A stretch of DNA of 50,773 nt from Bacillota bacterium (GCA_012839215.1 DUNV01000138.1:1-50773); one strand, 5' to 3'. Counted from the first letter of the stretch, positions 24,497-33,632 are shown. Made by a program: numbers and translations. The notes: a model not told the origin generated them from the sequence alone.

Positions 24497-27400
24497 ATGT
24501 TTTTTCCGCAAGATGTTAGGAAAAAATCGCTGGAGCAAAGAGAAAGATCGCTGCTGGCTATCATGTTGGCGGTGCTTTGTGCCATGTTTGTCTTCATGGC
24601 AGTTGTACCACAATCGGTTATTGCCGAAACCCAAATTGTAGATGTTCTTTATGATGGTACGATGGTACTGGCCCCTAGTGAGACTTTTGAGGTGACTGCC
24701 TACAATTCAGGGAAAACATACATTGTGGGCAAGAATACGCCGCTGGGGGCATTGCAGGCGGCCGCTGATGCCAATGGCTTCACCTATGCAGTCACCGATA
24801 AAAATTATGATAAGTCAGGAGCATTGCTTCTAGATGATGTGGGAAGCTACAGCTATAAACCTGGTTCCTGGTATGCCTGTGTCAATGATATTCTCAAGGA
24901 TGGATTCAACAATTCTGAAGGAGCCCTCAACCTGATCGAATTAATGGATGGCGATCGGGTCGAATTCTATTATTCTACCGTCAAAGGCGATCTCAATGCA
25001 ATGAAGGCCGCAGCAACGGCGGCGGTGAAGGTCAAGGTAGCAACTGGAGAAAGCGGGGGTGATCCTGGCAATACTGTAGCACTGGAAATTGCCGGGGATG
25101 GTATAAACAATCCCCTAAAGTTGACGAAAGCCGATCTTGAGGAAATGAAATTATCCCGCTATTTGTATAGCACAATTAATACCTGGCCGACAAAGAGTTG
25201 GTATGTGGCCGAAGGGGTAAAACTAAGTGAGCTGCTTGCAAAGGCGGGGATAAAGGATGAAGCCAAGCTTCTAAAGTTTACAAGCAAAGATGGTTTCAAA
25301 GCAAACTTTACTGTTCAGGAACTTTTGAAAGAAGAGCGCTACCTCTTCCCGCGTTTCAGGGAAAATGAGGAGTATTCAGGGCATATTCCTGGTTCCCCGG
25401 ATGGGGCGGAAAAGGTGGAGGCCATTCTGGCATTTAGAAGTTTCGATAGCGATGATTTTGCCGATATGGGCGATAAAAATGCATTGCATTTAACTTTTGG
25501 GCAGCGGGCACAGACTGAACAGACGAATGCAGTGTTTGCCAAATACGTTACCAAGGTAGAAGTACTTACAAGCGATCCTGGTCAGTGGGATGCCCCAAAG
25601 GCCACACCGGCACCCGGGGAAGTCGTTGCCGGTACCCTTGTGGAGCTGAGTTCTTCCTTTAATGATACAGATAAAGTGCATTATACCCTTGATGGCAGTG
25701 AACCTACGGTGAATAGCCCTATGTATAATTGGGTTGCCAGCCGCTGGTCAAATCGATCGGATTACAAAGAGATTAATTGTCCGATTGATATCAAAAAGGA
25801 TACCACGATCAAGGCCGTTGTAATCGGCCCTGGCAAAAGAAACAGTGATGTTGTGGAATTTAAGTATACGGTTGCCGAGGGTTCAGCAGTGTTTGGTATA
25901 AGCGGCGATGTTTCGGCCGATTATTCACTTGGAAGATTGCAGGCCTTAGGGAAAACAACAGGGGAATATAGGTATACTAGTGGGGAAAAGTTAATCACCG
26001 AACAATGTACAGGCGTTTTGTTAGCTGATGTGCTGGCCAGTGAGGGCATCACCGATCCAGCAGCAAAAGTTACTATACTGACGACCGATGGATACCTGCA
26101 TGACAGCTATGAAGTAACCTTGAAAGCGGTTAGGGATGGCAACTATCTTGTAACGTATCAGGTTAACAATGAATCATTTGAAGATATAAGCAAGGATGGC
26201 AAGACTACTTCCCAAATCAGAATCTATCGCAATCATGATGATGGATCCGGTTGGTTGAATCGGCTGACTATGATTTCAGGTGTTAGTGTTGCCGGTTCAG
26301 CTGTTTCCCCAGGGGACTGGACGCTTCAGCTAGTAGGTGCAAGGAATGAGGCTGTTACCAAGGATTATTTCGAACAAGGCTTGGCCTGCCGCCCTACCCA
26401 TAGGGTTACATGGACTGATGAAGACGGCAATGAATGGGGCGGGGTGCCACTCTGGTTACTGGTGGGTATGGTCGATGATGATCCTGATCCAAATCCCACT
26501 CACTATACCTTTAGTGATGATCTTGCTGCCCAAGGTTATAGTATTAAAATAATTGCCGGTGATGGTTGGGATACATCTTTGGAGAGTGCCGATATTGCAC
26601 ACAGTGATGGTTATATTGTGGCAAACACATTAAATGGCAAGCCCCTTCCGGAAAAAACCCCGGGAGGCAAGGATTGCTGGCCACTACATTTGAAGGGCGA
26701 AAAAATTCATAGTGGTCAACAGGTCGGCAACATTGAACGTATTGAACTAATTGGTTTGCCCAAAAAACCTGAAGGATGGACCCTGGAAATGATTGGTGAG
26801 GTGGGTGATATTATTACCCAGGATGAATTTGAGGAAGGGTTAGCCTGTGTATCTAGCCATAAGGCGCAATGGACCGATAATGAAGACAATGTCTGGTCAG
26901 GTGTGCCCCTCTGGGTGCTTCTTGGTGCGATAGATGATGCTGAGACTAAGAGCCATTGGACCTTTAATGATAATGTTGCTGAAACAGGCTACACGGTAAA
27001 AGTGACTGCCAAGGACGGTTTTTCCAAGACTTTTAACAGCGTTGATGTTGCTCGCAACAACAACTTTATTATAGCTAGTAAGATCAACGGTGCACCGTTG
27101 GCTGATAAAAAATCAAAGCCACTACGCCTTGTGGGTGCCGGTGTGGCCAAAGGGGATAGTTCCCTTAGCGGTAGTGCTGTGGGCAATATCGTCAGGATTG
27201 AAATACCCGAGCTGCAGACACCACCCGCCGGGAAGGGCAGTTGGAACTTGATCCTCAAAGGTAGGATCAGCGACGTTCTTTCGCAGGCCGAATTTGAGGA
27301 GGCCTTGTCCTGTCATAAAAAAGAATGGACTGATGGTGAAGGAAAAGTCTGGTCAGGTGTACCCCTGCGGCTTTTGGCCGGTTGGGTTGATGATCGCCAG

Positions 27401-29062
27401 CCGCATAAATATGATCACGATCAGGCTTTGGCTGGTTATAAGATCTTTGTTAAAGCCGCTGATGGTTATAGCAAGGATCTTGACAGTAAGGATATAGCAA
27501 TGGCTAATGATAGTGACTATATTATTGCTGATAAGTGTGATGGCCAGCCGCTCACAGGCAACTCATGGCCGCTGCGCCTTGTGGGCGCCGGCGTAGCCAA
27601 AGCTGATGGTTCTCTCGGGGGGACGAGTGTTGGAAACCTTGCAGAGATTGAGCTTAAGGATTTTGGTGTTCTCCCATCCCTGCCAGGGGTTCGGATCGTC
27701 AAGTATGCCGAGGACAATAAAACCATCCTCAGTGAAAAAACGGTTGATTATAAATGGATGGAGGAAAATCTTCCAGTAATTGGCGATGGGAAGACAATAT
27801 ATAGATACGAAGGTATTACTAATAACCCTGATAATATCTGGGGTAAAGACGAAACCTATCCGGGTGGTTTCAAAATTGAAGATGCGGTGATGGGGACCCG
27901 TGTCAGGGATCTTTGTGATCTAGTTGGTGGCATGGGCGCCGGTACAGAAATAGTATTTGTTGCTAAGGATGGCTGGGAGAACAGGTTTCCCTACTCATCT
28001 ATATATACCGATCCCATAGTGCAGGCGCATCAGGGCGATGCGGTGCTGGCCTGGTTTGCAAACGGTAACTATGTACCAGAATATCGGGATGGCATGCGGC
28101 TGTTTTTTATGCCTGAAGATTGTGTTTACAGCCAATGGGATATGCACGAGTCCCTTCCGGAAAAGTATTGGCATTTCAAGGAAAGTGACGGAATTCAGTA
28201 TCCATCATGTGCTGGTCTGTCGCCAAAATATGTAACTGAAATTAGGGTTTACTCCTTACCCCAGGGCGATTGGGTGTTGGAACTTGATGGAAAGGCCATT
28301 GGTGGGCTGGAATATGATGTCAGCAAAACTTATTTTGAACAGGGGCTGGCCTGTACATTCGGGGCTGAACACAAGGCAAGTTATACAGATTCCCAAGGGC
28401 GCGTCTGGGAAGGAATGCCCCTGTGGTTTTTAGCCGGGTTTGTTGACGATGAGGATTTACACTCCAGGGAATCATTTGATGAGGAAAAGGCAAGGGCTGG
28501 ATATCAGGTGGTAATCACAGCAGCTGATGGCCATACAGTAACCATCGATAGTAAGAATATCATCCGCAACAGTGACTATATTATTGCCAATACGCTTGAC
28601 GGCACGGTTATCCCCGACGATCACAGTGACTGGCCGCTGCGCCTTGTAGGAAATGCTGTCACTGGAAAACAATCAATTTCACGGATTGTCCGCATTGAGT
28701 TGGTAGGATCGGGAGAAAGACCGGTTTATGACGTTACCCCGAAAACCGATATCGCCTATACTATCGGAAAAACTGCTGATGGCATTAGCACCATGACAGT
28801 GAAGAGCGGCGTTAGTGGCATGAAATATTTTGCTGCCAATGTAACACCGGTGGTTGCCCATGCCGGGCCGGAAACTGCCGTTTTTACCCATTTAAGAAAT
28901 GGTGTTCAGCTGGCGATTAGTGCTGTCAAAGCAGATTTTGATCAGGCAGGCGTTGACTTGGCCCAGGCTGGTTTTAATGTGCAACCCGGTGATGTGATCA
29001 AGGTTTACCTGGTCGACGACTTAAATAACCTGCCTGATCATAGCCCAATAGTTCTACAGTAA
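24497..29062 (+). CDS. giant secreted protein: DUF4430-like, SUOX-like and Cys-bearing repeats
   Basis: The 1521-residue protein has a Sec signal peptide (IMLAVLCAMFVFMAVVPQSV). A DUF4430-like domain follows (about 40-155, NTPLGALQAAADANGFTYAV and GSWYACVNDI, ending GDRVEFYYS), a fold related to cobalamin-binding domains of transcobalamin/intrinsic factor type. Next come one SUOX-like/chitobiase-C module (about 190-460), a second divergent SUOX-like domain (about 465-605), and four repeats (three in row at about 605-1055, one at about 1255-1405) built on GLACxxxH...WTD...VWSGVPLW.L.G.VDD. A different SUOX-like segment sits between repeats 3 and 4. The C-terminal 110 residues match the end of the phosphoesterase two genes on. 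ATG 24497 follows GGGGAG by 11 bases; TTG 24491 is the alternative. No twin-arginine motif, SLH or membrane anchor is seen. Confidence 0.82.
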   Translation: MFFPQDVRKKSLEQRERSLLAIMLAVLCAMFVFMAVVPQSVIAETQIVDVLYDGTMVLAPSETFEVTAYNSGKTYIVGKNTPLGALQAAADANGFTYAVTDKNYDKSGALLLDDVGSYSYKPGSWYACVNDILKDGFNNSEGALNLIELMDGDRVEFYYSTVKGDLNAMKAAATAAVKVKVATGESGGDPGNTVALEIAGDGINNPLKLTKADLEEMKLSRYLYSTINTWPTKSWYVAEGVKLSELLAKAGIKDEAKLLKFTSKDGFKANFTVQELLKEERYLFPRFRENEEYSGHIPGSPDGAEKVEAILAFRSFDSDDFADMGDKNALHLTFGQRAQTEQTNAVFAKYVTKVEVLTSDPGQWDAPKATPAPGEVVAGTLVELSSSFNDTDKVHYTLDGSEPTVNSPMYNWVASRWSNRSDYKEINCPIDIKKDTTIKAVVIGPGKRNSDVVEFKYTVAEGSAVFGISGDVSADYSLGRLQALGKTTGEYRYTSGEKLITEQCTGVLLADVLASEGITDPAAKVTILTTDGYLHDSYEVTLKAVRDGNYLVTYQVNNESFEDISKDGKTTSQIRIYRNHDDGSGWLNRLTMISGVSVAGSAVSPGDWTLQLVGARNEAVTKDYFEQGLACRPTHRVTWTDEDGNEWGGVPLWLLVGMVDDDPDPNPTHYTFSDDLAAQGYSIKIIAGDGWDTSLESADIAHSDGYIVANTLNGKPLPEKTPGGKDCWPLHLKGEKIHSGQQVGNIERIELIGLPKKPEGWTLEMIGEVGDIITQDEFEEGLACVSSHKAQWTDNEDNVWSGVPLWVLLGAIDDAETKSHWTFNDNVAETGYTVKVTAKDGFSKTFNSVDVARNNNFIIASKINGAPLADKKSKPLRLVGAGVAKGDSSLSGSAVGNIVRIEIPELQTPPAGKGSWNLILKGRISDVLSQAEFEEALSCHKKEWTDGEGKVWSGVPLRLLAGWVDDRQPHKYDHDQALAGYKIFVKAADGYSKDLDSKDIAMANDSDYIIADKCDGQPLTGNSWPLRLVGAGVAKADGSLGGTSVGNLAEIELKDFGVLPSLPGVRIVKYAEDNKTILSEKTVDYKWMEENLPVIGDGKTIYRYEGITNNPDNIWGKDETYPGGFKIEDAVMGTRVRDLCDLVGGMGAGTEIVFVAKDGWENRFPYSSIYTDPIVQAHQGDAVLAWFANGNYVPEYRDGMRLFFMPEDCVYSQWDMHESLPEKYWHFKESDGIQYPSCAGLSPKYVTEIRVYSLPQGDWVLELDGKAIGGLEYDVSKTYFEQGLACTFGAEHKASYTDSQGRVWEGMPLWFLAGFVDDEDLHSRESFDEEKARAGYQVVITAADGHTVTIDSKNIIRNSDYIIANTLDGTVIPDDHSDWPLRLVGNAVTGKQSISRIVRIELVGSGERPVYDVTPKTDIAYTIGKTADGISTMTVKSGVSGMKYFAANVTPVVAHAGPETAVFTHLRNGVQLAISAVKADFDQAGVDLAQAGFNVQPGDVIKVYLVDDLNNLPDHSPIVLQ
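26313..28710 (+). repeat. four protein-level repeats with a conserved Cys (interrupted)
   Basis: Copies lie at about 26313-26758, 26772-27217, 27236-27664 and 28264-28710. Each runs W.L.L.G, a FE.GLAC (or ALSC) element, WTD, VW.GVPLW.L.G.VDD, then GY.. and a DGY or DGF block and ends R.ELVG-like. The Cys followed by the W.GVPL motif is the order seen around the molybdopterin-binding Cys of sulfite-oxidase-fold proteins. DNA identity between copies is modest, so the duplications are old. Confidence 0.7.
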
Positions 29063-29093
29063 AGCATTAATGGGCAAGATTGTTAATGGAGGA

Positions 29094-29131
29094 AAAGGGG
29101 TGGGGAAAAAAGGATCTTTCTCCTCCCCTTT
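29094..29131. other. hairpin between surface-protein genes
   Basis: AAAGGGG-T-GG pairs with CC-T-CCCCTTT around an 18-base loop. No T run follows, so it may be an mRNA processing or partial attenuation site. It lies inside the tracked ORF 29070, which supports starting that gene at 29193 instead. Confidence 0.35.
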
Positions 29132-29192
29132 CACCCTTCATAAATTTAAGTTGCGTATAAAAGCCAGAGGGGAAAGCCGGGGAGCACTGCTA

Positions 29193-29762
29193 ATGCAGTA
29201 TCATAACCTGCACAGGCTATTCAAGTGTATAGTAAATTATGTTCTTCTGCTTGTCCTTTTGGCCTCAATTCCTTGCTGCTGCGGGTGCAGACCAATAGAG
29301 GAAACTACGGCGGGCACGCTTGCTATTGAAGGAAATGCGGTAAAGGGCAGGATCTGCTTTGCGCTGGATGAGCTCAAAGCTATGGAAGAGGGCTTTATAG
29401 AATCAGACTATTTTGCCCTAAATTCCTATGGCACAAGTCAGTATATCCATTTTTGTGGAATTGCTATGGGGTACCTCTTGCAGGAAGAGGTGGCCTTGAA
29501 GGAACATGCCTCTAAGGTGACTTTTACTGCCGATGATGGCTATACGGTGGAATATATGCTGGAAGACGTATTGCGGGAAGATTACATTGATGAACAAAAC
29601 CCCGATGTAAGGCACAAGATGATCCTCGCCTGGGAGGAGGACGGGCGGGAATATGATCCTAAAAAGGGCAACCCTTTTCGCCTGGTTGTCGGCCAAAGGG
29701 AGCCTGGAGATGTGAATAAACCTTATTGGGTATGCTACGTTAAGACCATACGTATTGATTAA
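29193..29762 (+). CDS. small SUOX-like lipoprotein
   Basis: The 189-residue protein has a signal sequence and lipobox-like end (NYVLLLVLLASIPCCCGC), so it is probably lipid-anchored on the outside of the membrane. The rest is one reduced SUOX-like domain without the chitobiase-C part: CFALDELKAMEEGFIESDYF, FCGIAMGYLLQEE, VTFTADDGYTVEYMLEDVL and FRLVVGQREPGDVNKPYWV. It is the simplest member of the family found in this block. ATG 29193 has GGGGAG 8 bases upstream; the tracked start at 29070 lacks a site and would place a hairpin and a Lys/Gly-rich stretch inside the protein. It may be the ligand-delivering or assembly factor of the system; that is inference. Confidence 0.75.
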   Translation: MQYHNLHRLFKCIVNYVLLLVLLASIPCCCGCRPIEETTAGTLAIEGNAVKGRICFALDELKAMEEGFIESDYFALNSYGTSQYIHFCGIAMGYLLQEEVALKEHASKVTFTADDGYTVEYMLEDVLREDYIDEQNPDVRHKMILAWEEDGREYDPKKGNPFRLVVGQREPGDVNKPYWVCYVKTIRID

Positions 29763-29819
29763 GATTGTCGGTGGATTTAATAATTGCTGTTCTATAAGGT
29801 GTAGAAGGAGTACTTTTCT

Positions 29820-31388
29820 ATGATGAAACCTGGATCAAGGTCCTTTGGCAGGAACATGCTGCCGGGTAGGCGTATCCTTTGCCTGGCAGTGTTGTTGGTA
29901 GTTATTTCCTGCATGTTGTTCTGGTCGCCGATTACAGCCGCAGAACTTTTGTCTCCGCAGCAAATAATTCTTACCTGGGTTGCTGATCCTGCCACTACGC
30001 AGGCAGTAACCTGGCTAATGCCTCCAGATCCTGCGGCTGCAATCCAGTATCTTTCGGCTAGTGAATTTTGCGCTGATTTTAATGCTGCCCTGCAATCGGA
30101 GGCCCAGGGGGTTGCTTTTGGTGGAGGGGAGACCATTTATCGTTATACGGTGAACCTTACCGATCTGACCCCGGATACCGAATATGTCTATCGGGTGGGA
30201 AGGGAAGGGGCCTGGAGCAAACCGGCAAGATTTATCACTGCAGCAGAAACAGAGGATTTTTCCTTCATGTATATGGGCGACGTACAGGCCGGCTATGAAG
30301 AATGGGGCGAGCTATTGGATTCAGCCTACAAAACCCATCCCGACATAAAATTTTCCCTTCTTGGCGGTGACCTGACAGATAAGGGAAACGACTTGGCAGA
30401 ATGGGGGGAATTCATTAATGCGGCGACGGGGCTGTTCTCACGCATTCCCATGATGCCCGCCAAAGGCAACCATGATGGGGAACTGTTTGCGGAATTTTTT
30501 TCCTTACCGGATAATGGCCCCCGGGGGGTAAGCGAAACTTTTTATTCCTTTGATTACGGGAATGCCCATTTTGTGGTTTTGGACACCAGCAATATCGTTA
30601 CTGAAAATGTTAAACAATGGTTGGCGGAAGACCTACAGGGTACGTACAAGAAGTGGAAATTTGCTGTTTTCCATAAACCCGCCTATCCGGTTGTCCATGA
30701 TAACAAGGGAATTGATGTGGCGATCCGTGAACACTGGGTGCCCATCCTGGAAGAAAACAAAGTAGATATGGTCTTTGTCGGACACCAGCATGTCTATATG
30801 CGCACCCATCCCCTTTGCCAGGAGACGGTAAAAACCGATTCTTACGGGATTGTCTACGTGATGGGCAACGCGGGTTCCAAGTATTATGCCAAGGGTGGGG
30901 TTTTCCCTTATAAGGCCGTTGAGGAGGAAGGAAACAATTATCAGGTGATTGAGCTTGTTGGCGATGTGTTGACTATGAAATCGTGGAAGGCAAACGGGGA
31001 GTTAATTGATTCTTATACGATCGATAAAACCCCGCAAGGACCGCCGGAAAGGCCGCGGTACAGTATTATCCCCAAGGAAGATCCTGCTTATAGTATAGGA
31101 TCTACGGCTGATGGTATTCAAACCATGCTTGTAAATGGGCAGCAAACCGGGTTGAAATATTTTACAGTTTCTATAGAGCCGCTGGTGTCGGCTAATGGTA
31201 TGGCTACAGCGGTTTTTACCCATCTAAGGGATGGTGTCCAGATAGGAATTAACGCTGCAGTGGCCGATTATGATGTGGTGGAAGCTGTGCAGGCCGGTTT
31301 TAATATCAAGGGTGGTGATATTGTTAAGGCGTATATCGTTGATGATTTGAGCAGCTCCATAAATTTTAATCCGAGACTTCTGCAGTAA
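29820..31388 (+). CDS. secreted purple-acid-phosphatase-like metallophosphoesterase
   Basis: The 522-residue protein has a signal peptide (ILCLAVLLVVISCMLFW), then an FN3-like domain typical of purple acid phosphatases (about 40-140, VTWLMPPDP, LTPDTEYVYRVGREGAWS). A calcineurin-like phosphoesterase domain (about 145-395) carries the metal motifs MGDVQAG, GGDLTDKG, PAKGNHDGE, VFHKPAYP and FVGHQHVYMRT. It probably cleaves phosphate esters outside the cell. The C-terminal 110 residues (AYSIGSTADGIQTM, TAVFTHLRDGVQIGI, VKAYIVDDL) are shared with the 1521-aa protein, so both may dock to the same partner. ATG 29820 has AAGGAG 9 bases upstream. Its role in the block is unclear; a phosphorylated ligand is one option. 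Confidence 0.85.
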   Translation: MMKPGSRSFGRNMLPGRRILCLAVLLVVISCMLFWSPITAAELLSPQQIILTWVADPATTQAVTWLMPPDPAAAIQYLSASEFCADFNAALQSEAQGVAFGGGETIYRYTVNLTDLTPDTEYVYRVGREGAWSKPARFITAAETEDFSFMYMGDVQAGYEEWGELLDSAYKTHPDIKFSLLGGDLTDKGNDLAEWGEFINAATGLFSRIPMMPAKGNHDGELFAEFFSLPDNGPRGVSETFYSFDYGNAHFVVLDTSNIVTENVKQWLAEDLQGTYKKWKFAVFHKPAYPVVHDNKGIDVAIREHWVPILEENKVDMVFVGHQHVYMRTHPLCQETVKTDSYGIVYVMGNAGSKYYAKGGVFPYKAVEEEGNNYQVIELVGDVLTMKSWKANGELIDSYTIDKTPQGPPERPRYSIIPKEDPAYSIGSTADGIQTMLVNGQQTGLKYFTVSIEPLVSANGMATAVFTHLRDGVQIGINAAVADYDVVEAVQAGFNIKGGDIVKAYIVDDLSSSINFNPRLLQ

Positions 31389-31430
31389 TTGTTATTGTTC
31401 ATATTTTATGAGTAAAGTGGGGGGAAGATT

Positions 31431-32825
31431 ATGTTCAAGAAAACGTTGTCGATATTGATGGCAACTATGTTAATCGTCCTGCTGGCATCAACTGCGTCAT
31501 TTGCTGCTGGCAGCGGCGGGGGGGCTGGAGGAGTTGCAGCAGCCCCGGCAGAGACACCAGTTAGCCTTAACCTGGGTCCTGTCACAGCTAATCCGGGAAA
31601 CAGTGTCAATCTTTCTGGTGCGGCGAATGCCAACACCTGGGTTTCTGTTAAGGTTTTGGATAGCGCCGGGCAAATTGTATTTTTTGATGCTGTTAAATCC
31701 AAAGCTGACGGACAGTATGAATTTTCTTTTAAGGTTCCTTCCGTGGAACCCGGGGTTCTGACTGTTGTGGCCGGCTACGGCAGCAATGTGGCAAGCGCAA
31801 ATTTAACTGTAACTAGGGCAACATCTAGCGGTGGTGGTCCTGGTAGTGGCGTCGTGGAACCTCCCGCGGCAAAGCCTGCCGAAAGCACCACCGGTGCAGC
31901 CGACGTCAAACCTGATGCCGGTGGCAAAATCAGCTTGGGTGATAAGGCGAAAATTGATATTCCTGCCGGTGCCTTAAAAGGGACAGAACAGGTTAAGATC
32001 GAGATTAAGGAGGTCGCTGGCCCACCGCCTGTCGCCGAAAACACACGGATCATAAGTACTGTTTATGAATTTACTATTGGTGAGGAGACAAGCTATAGTT
32101 TTAGCAAACCAGTTACCCTTACTTTCGCTTTCGATCCGGAAATTCTTACTCCTGGGGAGATTCCCTCCGTCCATTATTATGAGGAGAACACAGGTGTTTG
32201 GGTAGAGCTGGGGGGAACAGTATCCGGCGACATTATTTCTGTAGCTGTGGAGCATTTTACCAAATTTGTTGTTCTTGCTGTGGAAAAGAAAGCCGATTCT
32301 GGCCCTGTCCTTAAGGATATTGCCATGCATTGGGCAAGGGATAACATTAAAGAGCTTATTGCAAAGGGAGCTATTGCCGGTTATGAGGACCAAACCTTTA
32401 GGCCTGACAAGGACATTACCCGGGCTGAGTTTGCCACGGTGCTGGTCAAGGCTCTGCAATTGGAGGCCAAAAAAGCTAAAACTTTCGTTGATACAGCCTC
32501 CCATTGGGCCAGGGAGGATATTACCACTGCCAACGCTCATGGCATTGTTGCCGGTTATAGCGATGAAAAGTTTGGCCCGGATGATAAAATTACCCGTGAG
32601 CAGATGGCTGTCATGATCGTTAAATCTACGAACCTGTCTACTGATGGGCAAGCACCGTCAGCCGATTTTTCCGACAGCGCCAAAATTTCAGCATGGGCCG
32701 GGGAGGCAGTTGCCGCTGCCGCCAGGGCTGGAATAATCAAGGGCTATTCCGATGGCAGTTTCCGGCCACAGGGCCAGGCCACCCGGGCTGAAGCTGCTAC
32801 TGTAATCGTTAATATCTTTAAATAG
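31431..32825 (+). CDS. SLH-domain surface protein
   Basis: The 464-residue protein has a signal peptide (TLSILMATMLIVLLASTASF) and an Ig-like beta domain (about 40-130, VTANPGNSVNLSGAANANTW). A linker leads to a ZU5-like domain (about 155-285, AKIDIPAGALKGTEQVKIEI, SVHYYEENTGVWVELGG) that closely matches the two in the 1317-aa protein. Three SLH repeats (about 295-464) end it: HWARDNIKELIAKGAIAGYE, ITREQMAVMIVKST and GIIKGYSDGSFRPQGQATRA. It should be bound to the cell wall and may be a major surface or S-layer component that shares docking surfaces with the larger protein. ATG 31431 follows GGGGGGAAGATT. A strong terminator ends the block after it. Confidence 0.9.
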   Translation: MFKKTLSILMATMLIVLLASTASFAAGSGGGAGGVAAAPAETPVSLNLGPVTANPGNSVNLSGAANANTWVSVKVLDSAGQIVFFDAVKSKADGQYEFSFKVPSVEPGVLTVVAGYGSNVASANLTVTRATSSGGGPGSGVVEPPAAKPAESTTGAADVKPDAGGKISLGDKAKIDIPAGALKGTEQVKIEIKEVAGPPPVAENTRIISTVYEFTIGEETSYSFSKPVTLTFAFDPEILTPGEIPSVHYYEENTGVWVELGGTVSGDIISVAVEHFTKFVVLAVEKKADSGPVLKDIAMHWARDNIKELIAKGAIAGYEDQTFRPDKDITRAEFATVLVKALQLEAKKAKTFVDTASHWAREDITTANAHGIVAGYSDEKFGPDDKITREQMAVMIVKSTNLSTDGQAPSADFSDSAKISAWAGEAVAAAARAGIIKGYSDGSFRPQGQATRAEAATVIVNIFK

Positions 32826-32845
32826 TTTAGAAAGGAAAACTAGGG

Positions 32846-32889
32846 AAAGTTCCCCTCCTTAGCAAGCAAATGTCAGGGGGGGAACTTTT
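32846..32889 (+). terminator. intrinsic terminator closing the surface-protein block
   Basis: AAAGTTCCCC (32846-32855) pairs perfectly with GGGGAACTTT (32879-32888), flanking CC/GG can extend the stem, and TTTT follows. Confidence 0.75.
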
Positions 32890-32909
32890 GCCTTTCGGGG
32901 AGTATTTTT

Positions 32910-33632
32910 ATGTTTACCATTGAAAAAAAATTTATCAGCAGAAAAAACAATGTTTATTTGGTTGCGCAGGGTGGGGCCGGCGCTCAATCGAAAAAATATC
33001 TGGTGCAAAAGAGACACACACGCCTGGAGAGAATGTCGGGGGAGGCAAAAATGCTGGAAATGTTAAAAAGCAGGGGAGTAGCTGTTCCGGGCATCCTTGG
33101 CAGGGGTGAAAACTATCTTTTATTAGAATATCTTGAAGGCGAACTCTTCCTTGATTATTATTGCCGGCAGGAAATTGCCGATGGGCCGGCAAGTAGTGCC
33201 CCGGGGCAATCTGTTAGCAAAGCTATCAACCGCTTGTGTAGCTGGTTTAGGGACTTTTACACGGCAGCAAGGAAAACTGCCAGCAGGCAGCTTATCATGG
33301 GGGATGTCAATTTTAGGAATTTTATTATAAGCGGGGAAGGAAAAATATTTGGCCTTGATCTGGAGGAATGCCGTGAGGGACAAATAGAGGAGGATTTGGG
33401 AAGCCTTTGTGCCCATGCCTTGACATATTCTCCAACCTTTACGCCATGGAAGTGGGGTATGGTTAGTAGGCTCTCCCATCTTTTTTGTGATGCGTTTAAC
33501 CTCGAAAGAGATCTTGTAAAAAAAGAGATTCAAAAGGAACTTGGTGTCATGGCCAATAGAAGGGGTACACAGGCTGAATTAGCTAAACTGTCACTGCAAG
33601 ACCTTCTAGAAAAAAATGTTATAAATTCCTAA
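32910..33632 (+). CDS. small kinase-fold protein (Bud32/aminoglycoside phosphotransferase-like)
   Basis: The 240-residue protein has a reduced protein-kinase fold: a lysine-rich strand (KKYLVQKRH), the hinge YLLLEYLEGEL (residues about 70-80), a catalytic loop MGDVNFRNFIIS (about 130-141) with Asp and Asn in place, and a metal loop FGLDLEECREGQIEEDLGSL (about 149-168) in place of DFG. That pattern fits the KEOPS Bud32 and APH families. Substrate is unknown; a small molecule or a surface-polymer precursor is as likely as a protein. It starts 20 bases after the terminator with GGGGAG before ATG 32910, so it belongs to a new transcript or to low read-through from the surface block. Confidence 0.7.
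   Translation: MFTIEKKFISRKNNVYLVAQGGAGAQSKKYLVQKRHTRLERMSGEAKMLEMLKSRGVAVPGILGRGENYLLLEYLEGELFLDYYCRQEIADGPASSAPGQSVSKAINRLCSWFRDFYTAARKTASRQLIMGDVNFRNFIISGEGKIFGLDLEECREGQIEEDLGSLCAHALTYSPTFTPWKWGMVSRLSHLFCDAFNLERDLVKKEIQKELGVMANRRGTQAELAKLSLQDLLEKNVINS

Noticed and set aside
16154-29062. Calling the SUOX-like proteins molybdopterin oxidoreductases
   Set aside because: The WPTKSW modules lack the ligating Cys, signal peptides are Sec-type, and FN3/SLH architecture suggests binding or structural roles; only the repeats in the 1521-aa protein keep a Cys.
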